Assembly (NCBI GenBank): GCA_026708585.1
Contig: JAPOUQ010000030.1
Coordinates: 1-64,000 of the forward strand
DNA from: Gammaproteobacteria bacterium
Lineage (GTDB): Bacteria; Pseudomonadota; Gammaproteobacteria; Arenicellales; Poriferihabitantaceae
DNA: 64,000 nucleotides
Reading direction: 5' to 3'
Under the pieces are notes generated by a model. That model was not told the DNA's origin. It did not search any database and was given only the letters and a program-made list of their open reading frames with translations. Both the position numbers and the translations under genes were made by a program. Within the stretch, counting starts at the first letter, position 1; each line of letters opens with the position of its first letter. Of the stretch, positions 38,921 through 49,048 are shown in pieces.

Positions 38921-39226
38921 CCTGTCTCAATTCTGAAAACACTTACACTTGAAAATCCGGTTCCTATTCGCATAGGATATAAGTATGCAGATAATATCGA
39001 TCAGGAACTGAAGAAACAACTTGAGAAACTGAAAGATCAGAATCAGGAACGGGTGAAAGAAGTCGCCGCTCTGGAGGAGAAGATGAATACATCCTATGAG
39101 CGACTGCTGGCAGAGATGGCCGATTTTAAAACCGACATGGCTAAATATGACAAGGACAATCTGTGCTGGCAGATTGGGTTGTGGGTAGCGGCGATTATCA
39201 TTCTCGGCTTCCTCATTCGGCTTTGA
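38921..39226 (+). pseudogene. Remnant of a coiled-coil, tail-anchored protein (DUF1640-like)
   Basis: The frame is open from the TAG at 38918 to TGA 39224-39226 but has no good start codon. It encodes a long charged coiled coil (NIDQELKKQLEKLKDQN, then EVAALEEKM, ERLLAEMADF) and one C-terminal membrane helix (LWVAAIIILGFLIRL). This layout matches small DUF1640/CCDC90-type proteins that often sit beside toxin genes. The 5' end is lost. It belongs with the HicB pseudogene in one decayed accessory patch. Confidence 0.55.
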
Positions 39227-39654
39227 ATGGGTTACTACTGTGACAAATTAGGAAAACACTACTCCCGCCGCCCGGAAATTAGGCGGCGCAACTACCCTAT
39301 TTTCTGATATCCGGCAAACTCGGATATTGACCGTCCTCAGGCAATCGAACCGCAGATGCTTCAGTCTCGATTCTGGCGATCCGCTCGTTTCAATCTTTGT
39401 GTAGTGCCCCGCAGGCCCCATGGGTAATGGAGAAAGTGCAGGAGCGGATTGATGAGAAGCTCCGTTCCCAATCTTAAATGGAAAACTACGGTTCACGGCC
39501 AGTGCAAATCTATTTACCATTGTCGATTACATCTCCGACGACACTATCTTTGAATTCTTTGATAGTTTTATAGAAATTTTTTGCTATTGGATATTTTATA
39601 TAGCAAAATAATCACATTCCTTAACACCAACCGTTTTCGAGGAGAAATTGCAAC
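39227..39654. other. Intergenic region with a GC-rich hairpin
   Basis: 428 bases with no intact gene. A stem of seven G-C pairs, CGCCGCC (39266-39272) with GGCGGCG (39282-39288) around 9 bases, stands out in the AT-rich setting. It may terminate or punctuate the remnant upstream. A 90-codon minus-strand frame at 39248-39520 runs through the stem and is judged spurious. The last bases include AGGAGA before gloB. Confidence 0.5.
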
Positions 39655-40446
39655 ATGATTGTAAAACAGATATGGACCGGCAATGCCTTTCGGAACTTCA
39701 ACTATTTGATCGCTTGCGAAGAAACTGGTGAAGCTATGGCAATCGATCCTCTAGACCATAAAAAGTGCCTTGATTTCGCTCGTCAGGAAGGATTCGATAT
39801 TACCCAAATTTTAAATACGCATGAACATGCTGATCATACCGGGGGAAATAGACCCGTTATGGAAGCAACTGGAGCCAAAGTTTTGGCACACCATGGTGCT
39901 GGAGCTTTCATTTCTGAAATGAGCGTAGGTCTCTCGGCTGGAGATTTAGTTAAAGTTGGAAACACAGTTGAACTTGAAGCGCTCGATACACCTGGACACA
40001 CCATGAGTCATGTATGTTTGCTCTCACATACAGAGATTCCGGGGCTATTCTGTGGCGATACCCTATTCAATGCCGGTGCAGGGAACTGTCATAATGGTGG
40101 CCATCCTGTTGAGCTTTATGAAACATTCGTTGATCAGTTGATGCAACTGCCTGATGAAACCCTGATTTATCCGGGACACGATTATCTGCATACTAATTTG
40201 CAATTTACCCTTGATCGAGAACCAAACAATGTTAGAGCGAAAAACCTGTTTGATGAAACGTTCGATCAGGATCCTGCAGAGGCTATGGTCACTTCCCTTT
40301 CTCTCGAAAAAGAAGTCAATTCTTTTTTTCGCTTAAATAATCCGGAAGTGATAGAAGAGTTAATCCGAAAATTCCCGGAAATCGGACCCAAACCTGATGC
40401 GAAGACAGTATTTCTGAAATTGCGAGAATTACGAAATATATGGTAA
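39655..40446 (+). CDS. gloB: Hydroxyacylglutathione-hydrolase-like metallo-beta-lactamase
   Basis: A 263-residue metal hydrolase of the glyoxalase II group. The binuclear metal motif THEHADH (H56, H58, D60, H61) and downstream ligands in TPGHT and CGDTLF are intact, and YPGHDY follows. True glyoxalase II splits S-lactoylglutathione, but relatives act on other thioesters, so the symbol is provisional. AGGAGA lies about 10 bases before the ATG. It is convergent with dut, 10 bases apart. Confidence 0.85.
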   Translation: MIVKQIWTGNAFRNFNYLIACEETGEAMAIDPLDHKKCLDFARQEGFDITQILNTHEHADHTGGNRPVMEATGAKVLAHHGAGAFISEMSVGLSAGDLVKVGNTVELEALDTPGHTMSHVCLLSHTEIPGLFCGDTLFNAGAGNCHNGGHPVELYETFVDQLMQLPDETLIYPGHDYLHTNLQFTLDREPNNVRAKNLFDETFDQDPAEAMVTSLSLEKEVNSFFRLNNPEVIEELIRKFPEIGPKPDAKTVFLKLRELRNIW

Positions 40447-40456
40447 GTATGAATCT

Positions 40457-40909
40457 TCAATTACGACCCGTTGACCCAAAACCTCCGTCACCTCGATCTG
40501 ATGAGGTAAACTCATCAACAATTTGAAAATTGGCCTGAATAACTGGAATCAATACCATCTGTGCTATCCGATCTCCTGGCTGGATGGTAAACGTTTGACT
40601 TGATCGATTCCAGCAAGATACAAATAGTTGACCTTGGTAATCTGAATCAATTAAACCTGTGAGATTGCCAAGGACAATACCATGCTTATGTCCTAATCCA
40701 GAGCGCGGCACCAGAACCGCAGCTACTTTGGGATCGCCAATATGGACTGCAATACCTGTCGGAATCAACTCCGATTGACCAGATTGAAGATTTAATGGAT
40801 TCTCAATACAGGCCCGCAGATCAACTCCTGCGGAACCTTGGGTTGCATATGTTGGCAATCCATAATTCATGATGACCCTCTGATCTAAAATCTTGACTTC
40901 TACTTTCAT
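40457..40909 (-). CDS. dut: dUTP pyrophosphatase
   Basis: Hydrolyses dUTP to dUMP, keeping uracil out of DNA and feeding thymidylate synthesis. At 150 residues it shows the five trimeric dUTPase motifs: [32 protein letters not shown] and the C-terminal [10 protein letters not shown]. It is on the same strand as coaBC, its usual neighbour, but separated by about 700 bases. Confidence 0.96.
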   Translation of the reverse strand: MKVEVKILDQRVIMNYGLPTYATQGSAGVDLRACIENPLNLQSGQSELIPTGIAVHIGDPKVAAVLVPRSGLGHKHGIVLGNLTGLIDSDYQGQLFVSCWNRSSQTFTIQPGDRIAQMVLIPVIQANFQIVDEFTSSDRGDGGFGSTGRN

Positions 40910-41608
40910 AATAACAAATTGTCTATTCTTGGTTGTCGGTTGAATATTTTCTACAAGTCATTGTCACCAAATATGTCGCTAAGATAAAGAGTTCGAAACC
41001 CGACCGGAGCCAGAATCTATCCACCAAAAACGAATCATATTTCTGAAATGGGTAGCTATACCATTCGATCGACTTCAGAAAATGCCAACTCGAATGCCAA
41101 ACCAATTGAGACCCAGCTACATAAACATAAGTACTTGGAAACTTGAACTGTTACTATCTTTAATTGTGGCTTATATGCAATTACTTGAGAAGATCGAAAT
41201 CATGTCTCTAAACAGCATCAAACAGCACGGAAGTCACAGAAGGTGGAATCCAATACTAGGTTGATTGACCACATCGACCTACTACTGTGGGGAAGATTGG
41301 CCAGTGTCAATTCAGATATATAAGCCCCTTTAATTTTTGAGACAAATTTTCGTCATATAATAACTGAACCATCAAAATGAAATTTTGGATTGCAATATTC
41401 AAATCCATATAACAAGTTAATCTGTGGCTGGCCTTACTAACCAGCTACAGACTACCCCATTTAAATTGACTCCATTCGCTTAAAACCTCTTATTGGATAA
41501 CTTGCACCACTGAAGTTTCTCATATCGCCGAATTTACCTACAAGACTCTATGCTAACAGGAATTGAATCATCCTTTTTTTCTCTCTCTTGTCGCATTCCA
41601 ATTGCTGA
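40910..41608. other. Unusually long gap between coaBC and dut
   Basis: 699 bases with no convincing gene. Two ~60-codon frames, 40923-41105 minus and 41082-41264 plus, have no features. In many gammaproteobacteria dut follows coaBC closely, so this looks like a site of insertion and decay, or an independent dut promoter with an RNA. Confidence 0.45.
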
Positions 41609-42808
41609 TCAGGGATTATTGTGTTCCCACAAAGAAACAATAATTTCCAGCAATTCGACCGACAATTGATATTTACTCTTACGTTCAATCGGTATAGACT
41701 GATTTTCAGTATGAACAGTTATCTGATTACAGTCATTATCGAATGCGCCTTCCTCTCCTGCCACATTATTGGCAACAATCATATCAATCCTCTTGTTAGT
41801 GAGTTTTATTCTTGCATTCTCATCAATGCATTCCGTTTCAGCTGCGAAACCAACTGTGAAGGGGGGATCTTCTAACTCAGCTACCGAACGGAGAATATCA
41901 GGATTTCTGACCAGCTTCAGTTCCATGGAATCCTCAACTTTCTTGATTTTTTGTTCCGAAATCATGACTGGACGATAGTCACTTACCGCTGCAACACCAA
42001 TAAATATGTCAGCATTCGTGATATGCTCATGTACAGCAGTAAACATATCTTGGCTAGACACCACATTAATTCGCTCGACGCCCTGTGGGGTTTCGAGACT
42101 AACCGGCCCGCTAATCAGAATGATCTCAGCTCCGAAGTCGCTGGCTGCTTCAGCAAGTGCAAATCCCATCTTTCCCGAACTCCGGTTGGTAATTCCGCGA
42201 ACTGGGTCAATCGCTTCCCAGGTCGGACCAGCAGTCAAAACAACTCGCACCCCAGTGAGTGATTTTGGTATACCATCACCCAGCAATTCTTGGGCAATTT
42301 CATCCGGTTCGGTCATACGGCCAAGACCAATCTCTCCACAAGCCTGACCACCCTCAGCCGGACCAATAATCCGCACTCCTCTCTCGATTAGCGTTTCAAG
42401 ATTTTCTTGAGTGGTTGGATTCTGCCACATTTGCCGATTCATAGCCGGCGCCACGACAATTTCGGCTTTTGAAGCTAAAATCAATGTCGTGAGCAAATCA
42501 TCTGCCTTTCCTGTCGCCATCTTTGCAATAAAATTGGCTGTGCTGGGGGCAATCACAATCATTTCAGCCCAGCGGGCAAGCTCAATATGGCCCATACCTG
42601 ACTCTGCTTCAGCATCAAGCAAGTGTTGATGTACGGGATGTCCGCTAACTGCCTGAAGAGTCAACGGAGTAATAAATTCACAGGCCGACTCGGTCATGAC
42701 CACCCGAACATCGGCACCCCTATCCATTAAACGACGAACCAGATCGGGTGATTTGTAGGCTGCAATACCACCTGTAATGCCGACTAATACTTGTTTGTTT
42801 TTACGCAT
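41609..42808 (-). CDS. coaBC: Bifunctional phosphopantothenoylcysteine decarboxylase/synthase
   Basis: Two consecutive steps of coenzyme A synthesis in one 399-residue protein. The N-terminal CoaC flavoprotein half has GITGGIAAYK, the active-site PAMNRQMW and ACGEIGLGR. The C-terminal CoaB half has LTAGPTWEAIDPVRGITNRSSGKMG. Everything is in standard order and length. Confidence 0.97.
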   Translation of the reverse strand: MRKNKQVLVGITGGIAAYKSPDLVRRLMDRGADVRVVMTESACEFITPLTLQAVSGHPVHQHLLDAEAESGMGHIELARWAEMIVIAPSTANFIAKMATGKADDLLTTLILASKAEIVVAPAMNRQMWQNPTTQENLETLIERGVRIIGPAEGGQACGEIGLGRMTEPDEIAQELLGDGIPKSLTGVRVVLTAGPTWEAIDPVRGITNRSSGKMGFALAEAASDFGAEIILISGPVSLETPQGVERINVVSSQDMFTAVHEHITNADIFIGVAAVSDYRPVMISEQKIKKVEDSMELKLVRNPDILRSVAELEDPPFTVGFAAETECIDENARIKLTNKRIDMIVANNVAGEEGAFDNDCNQITVHTENQSIPIERKSKYQLSVELLEIIVSLWEHNNP

Positions 42809-42957
42809 CTTGGATATCTTTACTGCCGAGTAGAAAGGATGTTACCACGCTACCTCAACTCGGTAGCTGTGAGCAACGAAAAAACTCAAATAAACTATTT
42901 GTGAATTTAATCGATATAATCGCACAATTATACAGACGTCAGATTGCGAGGTAGCTT

Positions 42958-43494
42958 ATGAAATCCAGAGAACGAAGACAGGGGGTCACTCTAGTACATA
43001 CCGGTGAAGGTAAAGGTAAGTCATCAAGTGGTTTTGGAGTGGTTTTTCGAGCTGCTGGCTGGGGACTCAATATTTGCGTCATCCAGTACATTAAAGGCAA
43101 ATGGAAAACCGGTGAACGTCAAGCTGCAGACCGCTTTGATAATATTGAATGGCATACTCTTGGTGATGGATTCACATGGGATACAAAAAACCCTGAACAA
43201 GACATCAAAACCAGCCGTAGCATCTGGGAATTCAGCAAAGAGAAGATTCTCTCAGAAAAATTCGACTTGGTCATGCTGGATGAAATTAATTACTGTAGTG
43301 GATATGGGTGGATATCAGGAGCGGAGATTGCAAATTTTATTGCAAATGAAAAACCCAAATGGCTACATTTAATTCTGACCGGCCGTAATGCCCCAAAAGA
43401 GGTGATCGAAGCTGCCGATACCGTATCCGAGATGACCAAAATTAAGCATGCTTTCGAAAAGGGGATTAAGGCGGTTCAGGGTGTTGAGTTTTAA
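42958..43494 (+). CDS. cobO: Cob(I)alamin adenosyltransferase
   Basis: Transfers adenosyl from ATP to reduced corrinoids to make adenosylcobalamin, 178 residues, CobA/CobO/BtuR family. The P-loop GEGKGKSSS (residues 17-25), GDGFTWDT, the Walker-B-like LDEINY and LILTGRNAP are present. The usual P-loop Thr is Ser here. GAGG lies 6-7 bases before the ATG. No cobalamin synthesis genes are adjacent, so it probably serves salvage. Confidence 0.93.
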   Translation: MKSRERRQGVTLVHTGEGKGKSSSGFGVVFRAAGWGLNICVIQYIKGKWKTGERQAADRFDNIEWHTLGDGFTWDTKNPEQDIKTSRSIWEFSKEKILSEKFDLVMLDEINYCSGYGWISGAEIANFIANEKPKWLHLILTGRNAPKEVIEAADTVSEMTKIKHAFEKGIKAVQGVEF

Positions 43495-43558
43495 AAACAT
43501 CCCTTCGGTCGCTTCATCAAAATGTACCATCCTGTAAAATCACAAGAAGATTTGACAA

Positions 43559-44815
43559 ATGGCTGAAGCATCAAAAGCATACTCTATTTTCAGCCTCGTC
43601 CGTAATTCCCTCAATTATCATCAGAACTGGCAGAGGGCCTGGCGCAATCCACAACCGAAACAAGACTATGAGGTCGTAATCGTCGGTGGAGGTGGCCATG
43701 GCTTGGCTACTGCCTATTATCTAGCCAAGGAATGTGGTATTCGGGATGTTGCTGTGGTCGAAAAGGGCTGGTTGGGCGGGGGTAACACCGGACGGAACAC
43801 AACTATCGTTCGTTCCAACTACCTGTGGGACGAATCAGCTGCTCTATACGAACATGCAATGAAACTCTGGGAAGGACTCAGTAACGAGTTAAACTACAAC
43901 GTAATGTTTTCTCAAAGGGGATTATTGCATCTAGCGCACTCTGTGCATGACATGCAGGAGATCGGACGACGTGGCAATGCTATCTACCTAAATGGAATCG
44001 ATTCGGAGTTCGTTACTCCTCAGCAAGTCAAAGAAATGGTACCGTTTATTAACCTAGAGTGTCGATATCCGATCCATGGCGCTCTTCTTCAAAAACGTGG
44101 CGGTACCGCAAGACATGATGCTGTAGCTTGGGGTTATGCTAGAGCCGCAGATAATTTGGGGGTCGACATCATTCAGAACTGTGAAGTGACTGGATTCCAG
44201 ATCGAAGAAAATACTGTCAAGGGAGTCGAAACAACACGTGGCAGAATCGGGGCAAAAAAAGTCGGTTGTGTGGTCGCCGGACACTGTAGCATACTTGCTG
44301 AGATGGCGGGCTTTCGATTGCCGATTGAATCATTCCCACTACAGGCATTGGTATCGGAACCCGTAAAGCCTATTCTCGATTGTGTGGTGATGTCTGGTGC
44401 TATTCATGCCTATATCAGTCAATCCGACAAAGGTGAGCTGGTGATCGGTGCAGGCTCTGATTCATATACATCTTATTCCCAGCGAGGCGGGTTTGACGTT
44501 ATTGAACACACTGTTGGACCAATACTGGAACTGTATCCTATCTTCTCAAGATTGAAGATGCTTAGACAATGGGGGGGTGTTGTTGATGTTACTGTTGATC
44601 GTTCACCATTGATATCAAAAACTCCAGTCAACAATTTGTTTTTCAATTGTGGTTGGGGGACTGGTGGATTTAAAGCCACTCCAGGGTCAGGTCATGTTTT
44701 TGCGCACTCAATAAAGTCGGGTGATATGCATCCAATCGCTGATCCGTTTTCGATAAATCGATTCAATACTGGAGCACTGATTGATGAAGGGGCCGCAGCA
44801 GCGGTAGCACACTGA
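43559..44815 (+). CDS. soxB: Sarcosine oxidase beta subunit (or N-methylglutamate dehydrogenase subunit)
   Basis: A 418-residue flavoprotein subunit that demethylates a secondary N-methyl amino acid. The N-terminal FAD site [18 protein letters not shown] (about 41-58), the covalent-FMN-region [15 protein letters not shown], and the C-terminal [14 protein letters not shown] are all visible. It leads the canonical soxBDAG order, with its stop overlapping the soxD start. The N-methylglutamate dehydrogenase genes mgdABCD are homologous in the same order, so sarcosine versus N-methylglutamate cannot be settled by motif; the tmm/tdm context makes both credible. Confidence 0.92.
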   Translation: MAEASKAYSIFSLVRNSLNYHQNWQRAWRNPQPKQDYEVVIVGGGGHGLATAYYLAKECGIRDVAVVEKGWLGGGNTGRNTTIVRSNYLWDESAALYEHAMKLWEGLSNELNYNVMFSQRGLLHLAHSVHDMQEIGRRGNAIYLNGIDSEFVTPQQVKEMVPFINLECRYPIHGALLQKRGGTARHDAVAWGYARAADNLGVDIIQNCEVTGFQIEENTVKGVETTRGRIGAKKVGCVVAGHCSILAEMAGFRLPIESFPLQALVSEPVKPILDCVVMSGAIHAYISQSDKGELVIGAGSDSYTSYSQRGGFDVIEHTVGPILELYPIFSRLKMLRQWGGVVDVTVDRSPLISKTPVNNLFFNCGWGTGGFKATPGSGHVFAHSIKSGDMHPIADPFSINRFNTGALIDEGAAAAVAH

Positions 44816-45117
44816 TGCTATTGATTCGATGTCCATGGTGTGGCTTTCGAGACCAGAGTGAATTTCAAGCTCAGGGGGAGGCACATATCACACGTCCAGA
44901 AGACCCATACCAACTCGATGAAGAACAATGGGGTCAATATCTCTTTTTTCGCAAAAACCCAAAAGGAGTCCATTATGAACGCTGGGTTCATGTCCATGGT
45001 TGTCGACGGTGGTTCAATGTAGTTCGAAATACCATGACCGATGATATTCTTGCTACGTACCGTCCGGAAGAGCCAATACCAGTATTGTCCGATGAAGAAA
45101 CAAATCAACCGACTTGA
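44815..45117 (+). CDS. soxD: Sarcosine oxidase delta subunit
   Basis: A 100-residue zinc-binding subunit. CPWCG at residues 6-10 and HVHGCRRWFN near 59-68 supply the Cys and His ligands of the family. Its start overlaps the soxB stop (TGATG) and its end overlaps soxA by 26 bases, so stoichiometric coupled translation is expected. Confidence 0.93.
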   Translation: MLLIRCPWCGFRDQSEFQAQGEAHITRPEDPYQLDEEQWGQYLFFRKNPKGVHYERWVHVHGCRRWFNVVRNTMTDDILATYRPEEPIPVLSDEETNQPT

Positions 45118-48094
45118 GCATGATGCTCGTTTGAATCGCAGAAAGTCGATCCGATTCTGGTTCGACAACCGAGCATATGTTGGTTATGAAGGCGATACAT
45201 TGGCTTCGGGATTGTTAGCCAATGGGATCCATCTGGTTGGCCGGAGTTTCAAATACCATCGTCCAAGAGGTATCTATACCGCAGGTTCTGAAGAGCCAAA
45301 TGCTCTGGTACAGCTGGAAGAAAATGCTTTTACTGAACCCAACCGTAGGGCCACTGAAATTGAAATCTATGAGGGTTTGATCGCTCATTCACAGAATTGC
45401 TGGCCTTCGCGAAAATTTGATTTTGGCGCGCTAAATTCGTGGTTTTCTCGCTTGCTACCAGCCGGTTTCTACTACAAAACATTCATGTGGCCAACTTCAT
45501 TCTGGATGACTTACGAAAAGTACATCAGAAAATTAGCAGGTCTGGGACGTTCACCAACCGAGCCCGATCCACATTTTTACGATAAAACCTATGCTCATTG
45601 CGATGTTCTGATAATCGGTGGTGGTCCTGCAGGAATTGAAGCCGCAACTGCCGCTGGCCAGAGTGGGTGTCGGGTAATTTTGGCAGATGAGAAATTTGAA
45701 TTCGGGGGGATGTTACTCAGTGAAAACATGCTCATCAACGGTATCCCATGCCATGAATGGATTGATTCAAAAATTAGCAAATTACGGGCAATGCCAAATG
45801 TGAAGTTACTCAATCGCACCACGGTTACTGGTTACTATGACTACAACTTTTTGGTAGCAAATCAGCGAGTGAATGAACATCTTGGCCCAAGAGTTACGAT
45901 CAATTCACCAAAAGAACGTTTGTGGAAGATCCGAGCTAAACATGTAGTTATGGCAACTGGAGCGATCGAACGGCCAATGGTATTTGCAGATAATGATCGC
46001 CCGGGTATCATGCTGGCAAGCGCAATTCGCAGTTATATCAACCGATTTTCAACGCTTCCGGGTAAAAATTGCGTGATCTTAACCAACAATGACTCAGCCT
46101 ACCATGCTGCACTGGATATTGCGGATGAAGGTGGCCAGGTCAGTATCATCGATATTCGAACCAATCCCTCAGGCTCTATGATCGAATCTGCAGTCAGCCG
46201 GGGAATCAGAATCATCAAGAATCATTCCATTACTGGTGTAGGGTATTCAAGAGGCCTTCTTCGCTCTATTGAAATTATGGAGTTATCCGAAGACGGACTA
46301 AATGTGATAGGAAAGAAAGAAAAGCTGCTGTGTGATTTGGTTGGCATATCCGGCGGTTGGAATCCAACTATACACCTATTCAGTCAATCCAAGGGCAAAC
46401 TCAAATTTGATCAATCGAACCATTGTTTTTTGGCTGATCAACCATCGAAGAACAATTCTGTAATTCTTGCTGGTTCGTGTCAGGCAACCTGGTTTCTCAA
46501 AGATTGTATGCAAGAGGGCCATGCTGCTGGTTGTGAAGCTGCTAAACGAGCTGGATTCAGTGTGGACGGGGCAAGTGATGAGATCAACACTGGCCAAATT
46601 GAATATGGAGCACTTAGACCACTATGGATTTTGCCCGGGAGTCATCCTATCGGCCAGGGAAAAACAAAACATTTTCATGAGCTACATAACGATGCCACAG
46701 TTGGAGACATCCATCTCGCAGTGAGAGAGGGCTATGAATCAGTTGAGCACCTCAAGCGATATACGACAACCGGAATGGGTACAGACCAAGGCAAGACTTC
46801 AAATCTGAATGCACTGGTCGCACTATCTGAAATTAGGAATCTATCTATCCCTGATCTTGGTGTAACGACATTCAGGCCACCCTATACACCATTATCCATG
46901 GGATCCATTGTTGGATATGATTGTGGTGAGCTATTTATTCAAAAGCGTAAAACTCCTATTCATCCCTGGCATGATCAGGCCCATGCCGTTTATGAAGATG
47001 TTGGCGACTGGAAGCGACCACGGTATTATTCGCAAGGCAAAGAGACAATGCACGCAGCAGTTCAACGAGAATGTCGTCAGGTTCGAAAAACGGCTGGATT
47101 GCTTGATGCGTCCACTCTTGGCAAAATCGACCTACAGGGAAAAGATACAAGGTGGCTCCTGAATATGTTGTACACCAATGTCTGGGACAAGCTCGAAGTT
47201 GGAAGATGCCGATATGGCCTGATGCTGAATGAGCATGGCATGATTTTTGATGATGGTGTAACTACTCGGATTGCAGAAAATCATTATCATATGACCACCA
47301 CCACCGGTGGTGCAGCTCGCGTGATGAGTTGGATTGAGGAATGGCTACAGACCGAATGGCCTGACTTAGAAGTCTATGCAACCAGCGTAACCGAACAATG
47401 GGCAGTAGCTTCTTTAAATGGCCCTAATGCAAGAGAAATATTACAAGAGTTAACCGATATCCCGCTTGATGAAGAATCTTTTCCATTCATGTCTATGCGT
47501 GAGGGTCAAGTCGCGAATATTCCTGCACGAGTGTTCCGGATCAGTTTTACCGGAGAATTGGCATATGAAATCAATGTTCCCGCACGACACGGTCTTGCCT
47601 TATGGGAACAGTTGATCGAGGTCGGACGTAAATTTGATATTTGCCCCTATGGAACAGAGTCAATGCATGTACTTCGTGCTGAAAAAGGCTTCATTATCGT
47701 TGGGCAAGATACCGACGGGACTGTAACCCCGATGGATGTTGGAATGGACTGGATCGTCTCCAAGAAAAAACAGGATTTCCTCGGGAAACGTTCATTTGAT
47801 CGAACTGATACATCACGTTCTGATCGCAAGCAACTAGTTGGACTACTGACTGATGACCCACAATTCATTTTGCCGGAGGGGGCACATGTCGTATCAGAAG
47901 TGAAAAGTAAACCACCAATGAATATGCTTGGACACATTACTTCAAGTTATATGAGTCCAAATATTGGACGTTCTATTGCCATAGCTTTACTCAAGGATGG
48001 ATTCAATTTGAAAGGACAAACCCTGAACGTTGCACTCATGAATGGCAACAGCCAGCGGGTGATTGTGACTGACCCCGTATTTTTGAATGTCTAA
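45092..48094 (+). CDS. soxA: Sarcosine oxidase alpha subunit
   Basis: A 1000-residue large subunit. Domains in order: an N-terminal 2Fe-2S-ferredoxin-like fold (GDTLASGLLANG), an FAD/NAD oxidoreductase region (DVLIIGGGPAGIEAA, ATGAIERPMVFADNDRPGIM), and from about residue 610 a GcvT-like folate domain (LNMLYTNVWDKL, GELAYEINVPA) that puts the methyl group on tetrahydrofolate. ATG 45092 is chosen because MKKQINRLEHDARL begins the family's N-terminus; an upstream frame start at 45041 lies deep inside soxD. Confidence 0.93.
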   Translation: MKKQINRLEHDARLNRRKSIRFWFDNRAYVGYEGDTLASGLLANGIHLVGRSFKYHRPRGIYTAGSEEPNALVQLEENAFTEPNRRATEIEIYEGLIAHSQNCWPSRKFDFGALNSWFSRLLPAGFYYKTFMWPTSFWMTYEKYIRKLAGLGRSPTEPDPHFYDKTYAHCDVLIIGGGPAGIEAATAAGQSGCRVILADEKFEFGGMLLSENMLINGIPCHEWIDSKISKLRAMPNVKLLNRTTVTGYYDYNFLVANQRVNEHLGPRVTINSPKERLWKIRAKHVVMATGAIERPMVFADNDRPGIMLASAIRSYINRFSTLPGKNCVILTNNDSAYHAALDIADEGGQVSIIDIRTNPSGSMIESAVSRGIRIIKNHSITGVGYSRGLLRSIEIMELSEDGLNVIGKKEKLLCDLVGISGGWNPTIHLFSQSKGKLKFDQSNHCFLADQPSKNNSVILAGSCQATWFLKDCMQEGHAAGCEAAKRAGFSVDGASDEINTGQIEYGALRPLWILPGSHPIGQGKTKHFHELHNDATVGDIHLAVREGYESVEHLKRYTTTGMGTDQGKTSNLNALVALSEIRNLSIPDLGVTTFRPPYTPLSMGSIVGYDCGELFIQKRKTPIHPWHDQAHAVYEDVGDWKRPRYYSQGKETMHAAVQRECRQVRKTAGLLDASTLGKIDLQGKDTRWLLNMLYTNVWDKLEVGRCRYGLMLNEHGMIFDDGVTTRIAENHYHMTTTTGGAARVMSWIEEWLQTEWPDLEVYATSVTEQWAVASLNGPNAREILQELTDIPLDEESFPFMSMREGQVANIPARVFRISFTGELAYEINVPARHGLALWEQLIEVGRKFDICPYGTESMHVLRAEKGFIIVGQDTDGTVTPMDVGMDWIVSKKKQDFLGKRSFDRTDTSRSDRKQLVGLLTDDPQFILPEGAHVVSEVKSKPPMNMLGHITSSYMSPNIGRSIAIALLKDGFNLKGQTLNVALMNGNSQRVIVTDPVFLNV

Positions 48095-48112
48095 TCCCCA
48101 ATAGTTGATCTC

Positions 48113-48664
48113 ATGACTACTTCTCCACTTTGGGACCGTCCTCCAATTACCGGTAAAAACATCTTAACTGAACTATCGATTTGTGGAAAAATCAATATTC
48201 GTGGCTCAATCAATCATTCACGTTTTCAAAGTTCAGTAAATGAGGCTTTTGGCCTTGATTTGCCCCTCAATCCAAACACATTGGTTCGAGTAGACCATTT
48301 AACCTGCTACTGGCTTGGACCTGATGAATGGTTAGTGCATTGTCCGATAGAAAAGTTGGACTCGATGATCGAACTTGGTCGTGCCAAACTTGCCAAAATT
48401 CATCATGCTCTAGTTGATGTTTCGGATTACTATACAGTACTGAGAATGGAAGGTCCTGACTCTGAAATTTTACTTGCCAAATCCTGCCCACTTGATCTTC
48501 ATTTGAGCAATTTTCCGGTAGAGACATGTGCTCAAACTCGTTTCGGGAACGCCAGCATTCTTTTGGACCGAAGAAGTCAAGGATCGATTTTTGATATACA
48601 GGTAAGATGGAGTTATGCTGAATATGTTTGGGATTATCTTACCAAAGCCATACAGACCCTTTGA
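48113..48664 (+). CDS. soxG: Sarcosine oxidase gamma subunit
   Basis: A 183-residue subunit that closes the operon, 18 bases after soxA. It matches the family by size, position and the weak GcvT-like pattern WLGPDEWLVHCP and DVSDYYTVLRMEGPDSEILLAKSCPLDLH. It helps build the heterotetramer; no catalytic residues are known for this subunit. Confidence 0.88.
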   Translation: MTTSPLWDRPPITGKNILTELSICGKINIRGSINHSRFQSSVNEAFGLDLPLNPNTLVRVDHLTCYWLGPDEWLVHCPIEKLDSMIELGRAKLAKIHHALVDVSDYYTVLRMEGPDSEILLAKSCPLDLHLSNFPVETCAQTRFGNASILLDRRSQGSIFDIQVRWSYAEYVWDYLTKAIQTL

Positions 48665-48781
48665 AATCCGATCTTGGGTTTCATTCAGATCGATTCTGTA
48701 GAATGCCTAATCTGGCATAGCCAGAACCAAATTTCAGAAATAAATTTGTGTTTTCTGCACAATATTTAAGGGTGTAAACGG

Positions 48782-49039
48782 CTAAAGATGTCTCGCACGT
48801 ACAGGTCCGTCACGCTTCTTATTCCGCTCAAGTTGCTGAATAACCTCTTCATCAATTGGCGTAATTCGGTACTTGCCTTGCACCAGCATTTTTGATTGTT
48901 CTCTGGATTTCAAAACTCGGTATTCAATTCGTTCTTCTGCAGTTAAACCCTTTTTTCCCCAGAACATCCAACCAAAAAATATCCCAAGAGCAAAAGCGAA
49001 TATTATCCAGAACCAAATTTCTAGCATTACATAAATCAT
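48782..49039 (-). CDS. Small single-helix membrane protein downstream of lhr
   Basis: An 85-residue protein with one N-terminal membrane helix (about 5-27, rich in Trp and Phe) and a charged cytoplasmic tail (LTAEERIEYRVLKSREQSK and on). The frame has ATG codons at residues 1 and 5; the ribosome site is weak for both. It starts 9 bases after the lhr stop, so it is probably co-transcribed with it. I do not recognise the family. Confidence 0.6.
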   Translation of the reverse strand: MIYVMLEIWFWIIFAFALGIFFGWMFWGKKGLTAEERIEYRVLKSREQSKMLVQGKYRITPIDEEVIQQLERNKKRDGPVRARHL

Positions 49040-49048
49040 CGCTCTATT

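Noticed and set aside
39248-39520. 90-codon minus-strand frame near the GC-rich hairpin.
   Set aside because: It reads through the hairpin arms and has no recognisable motif.
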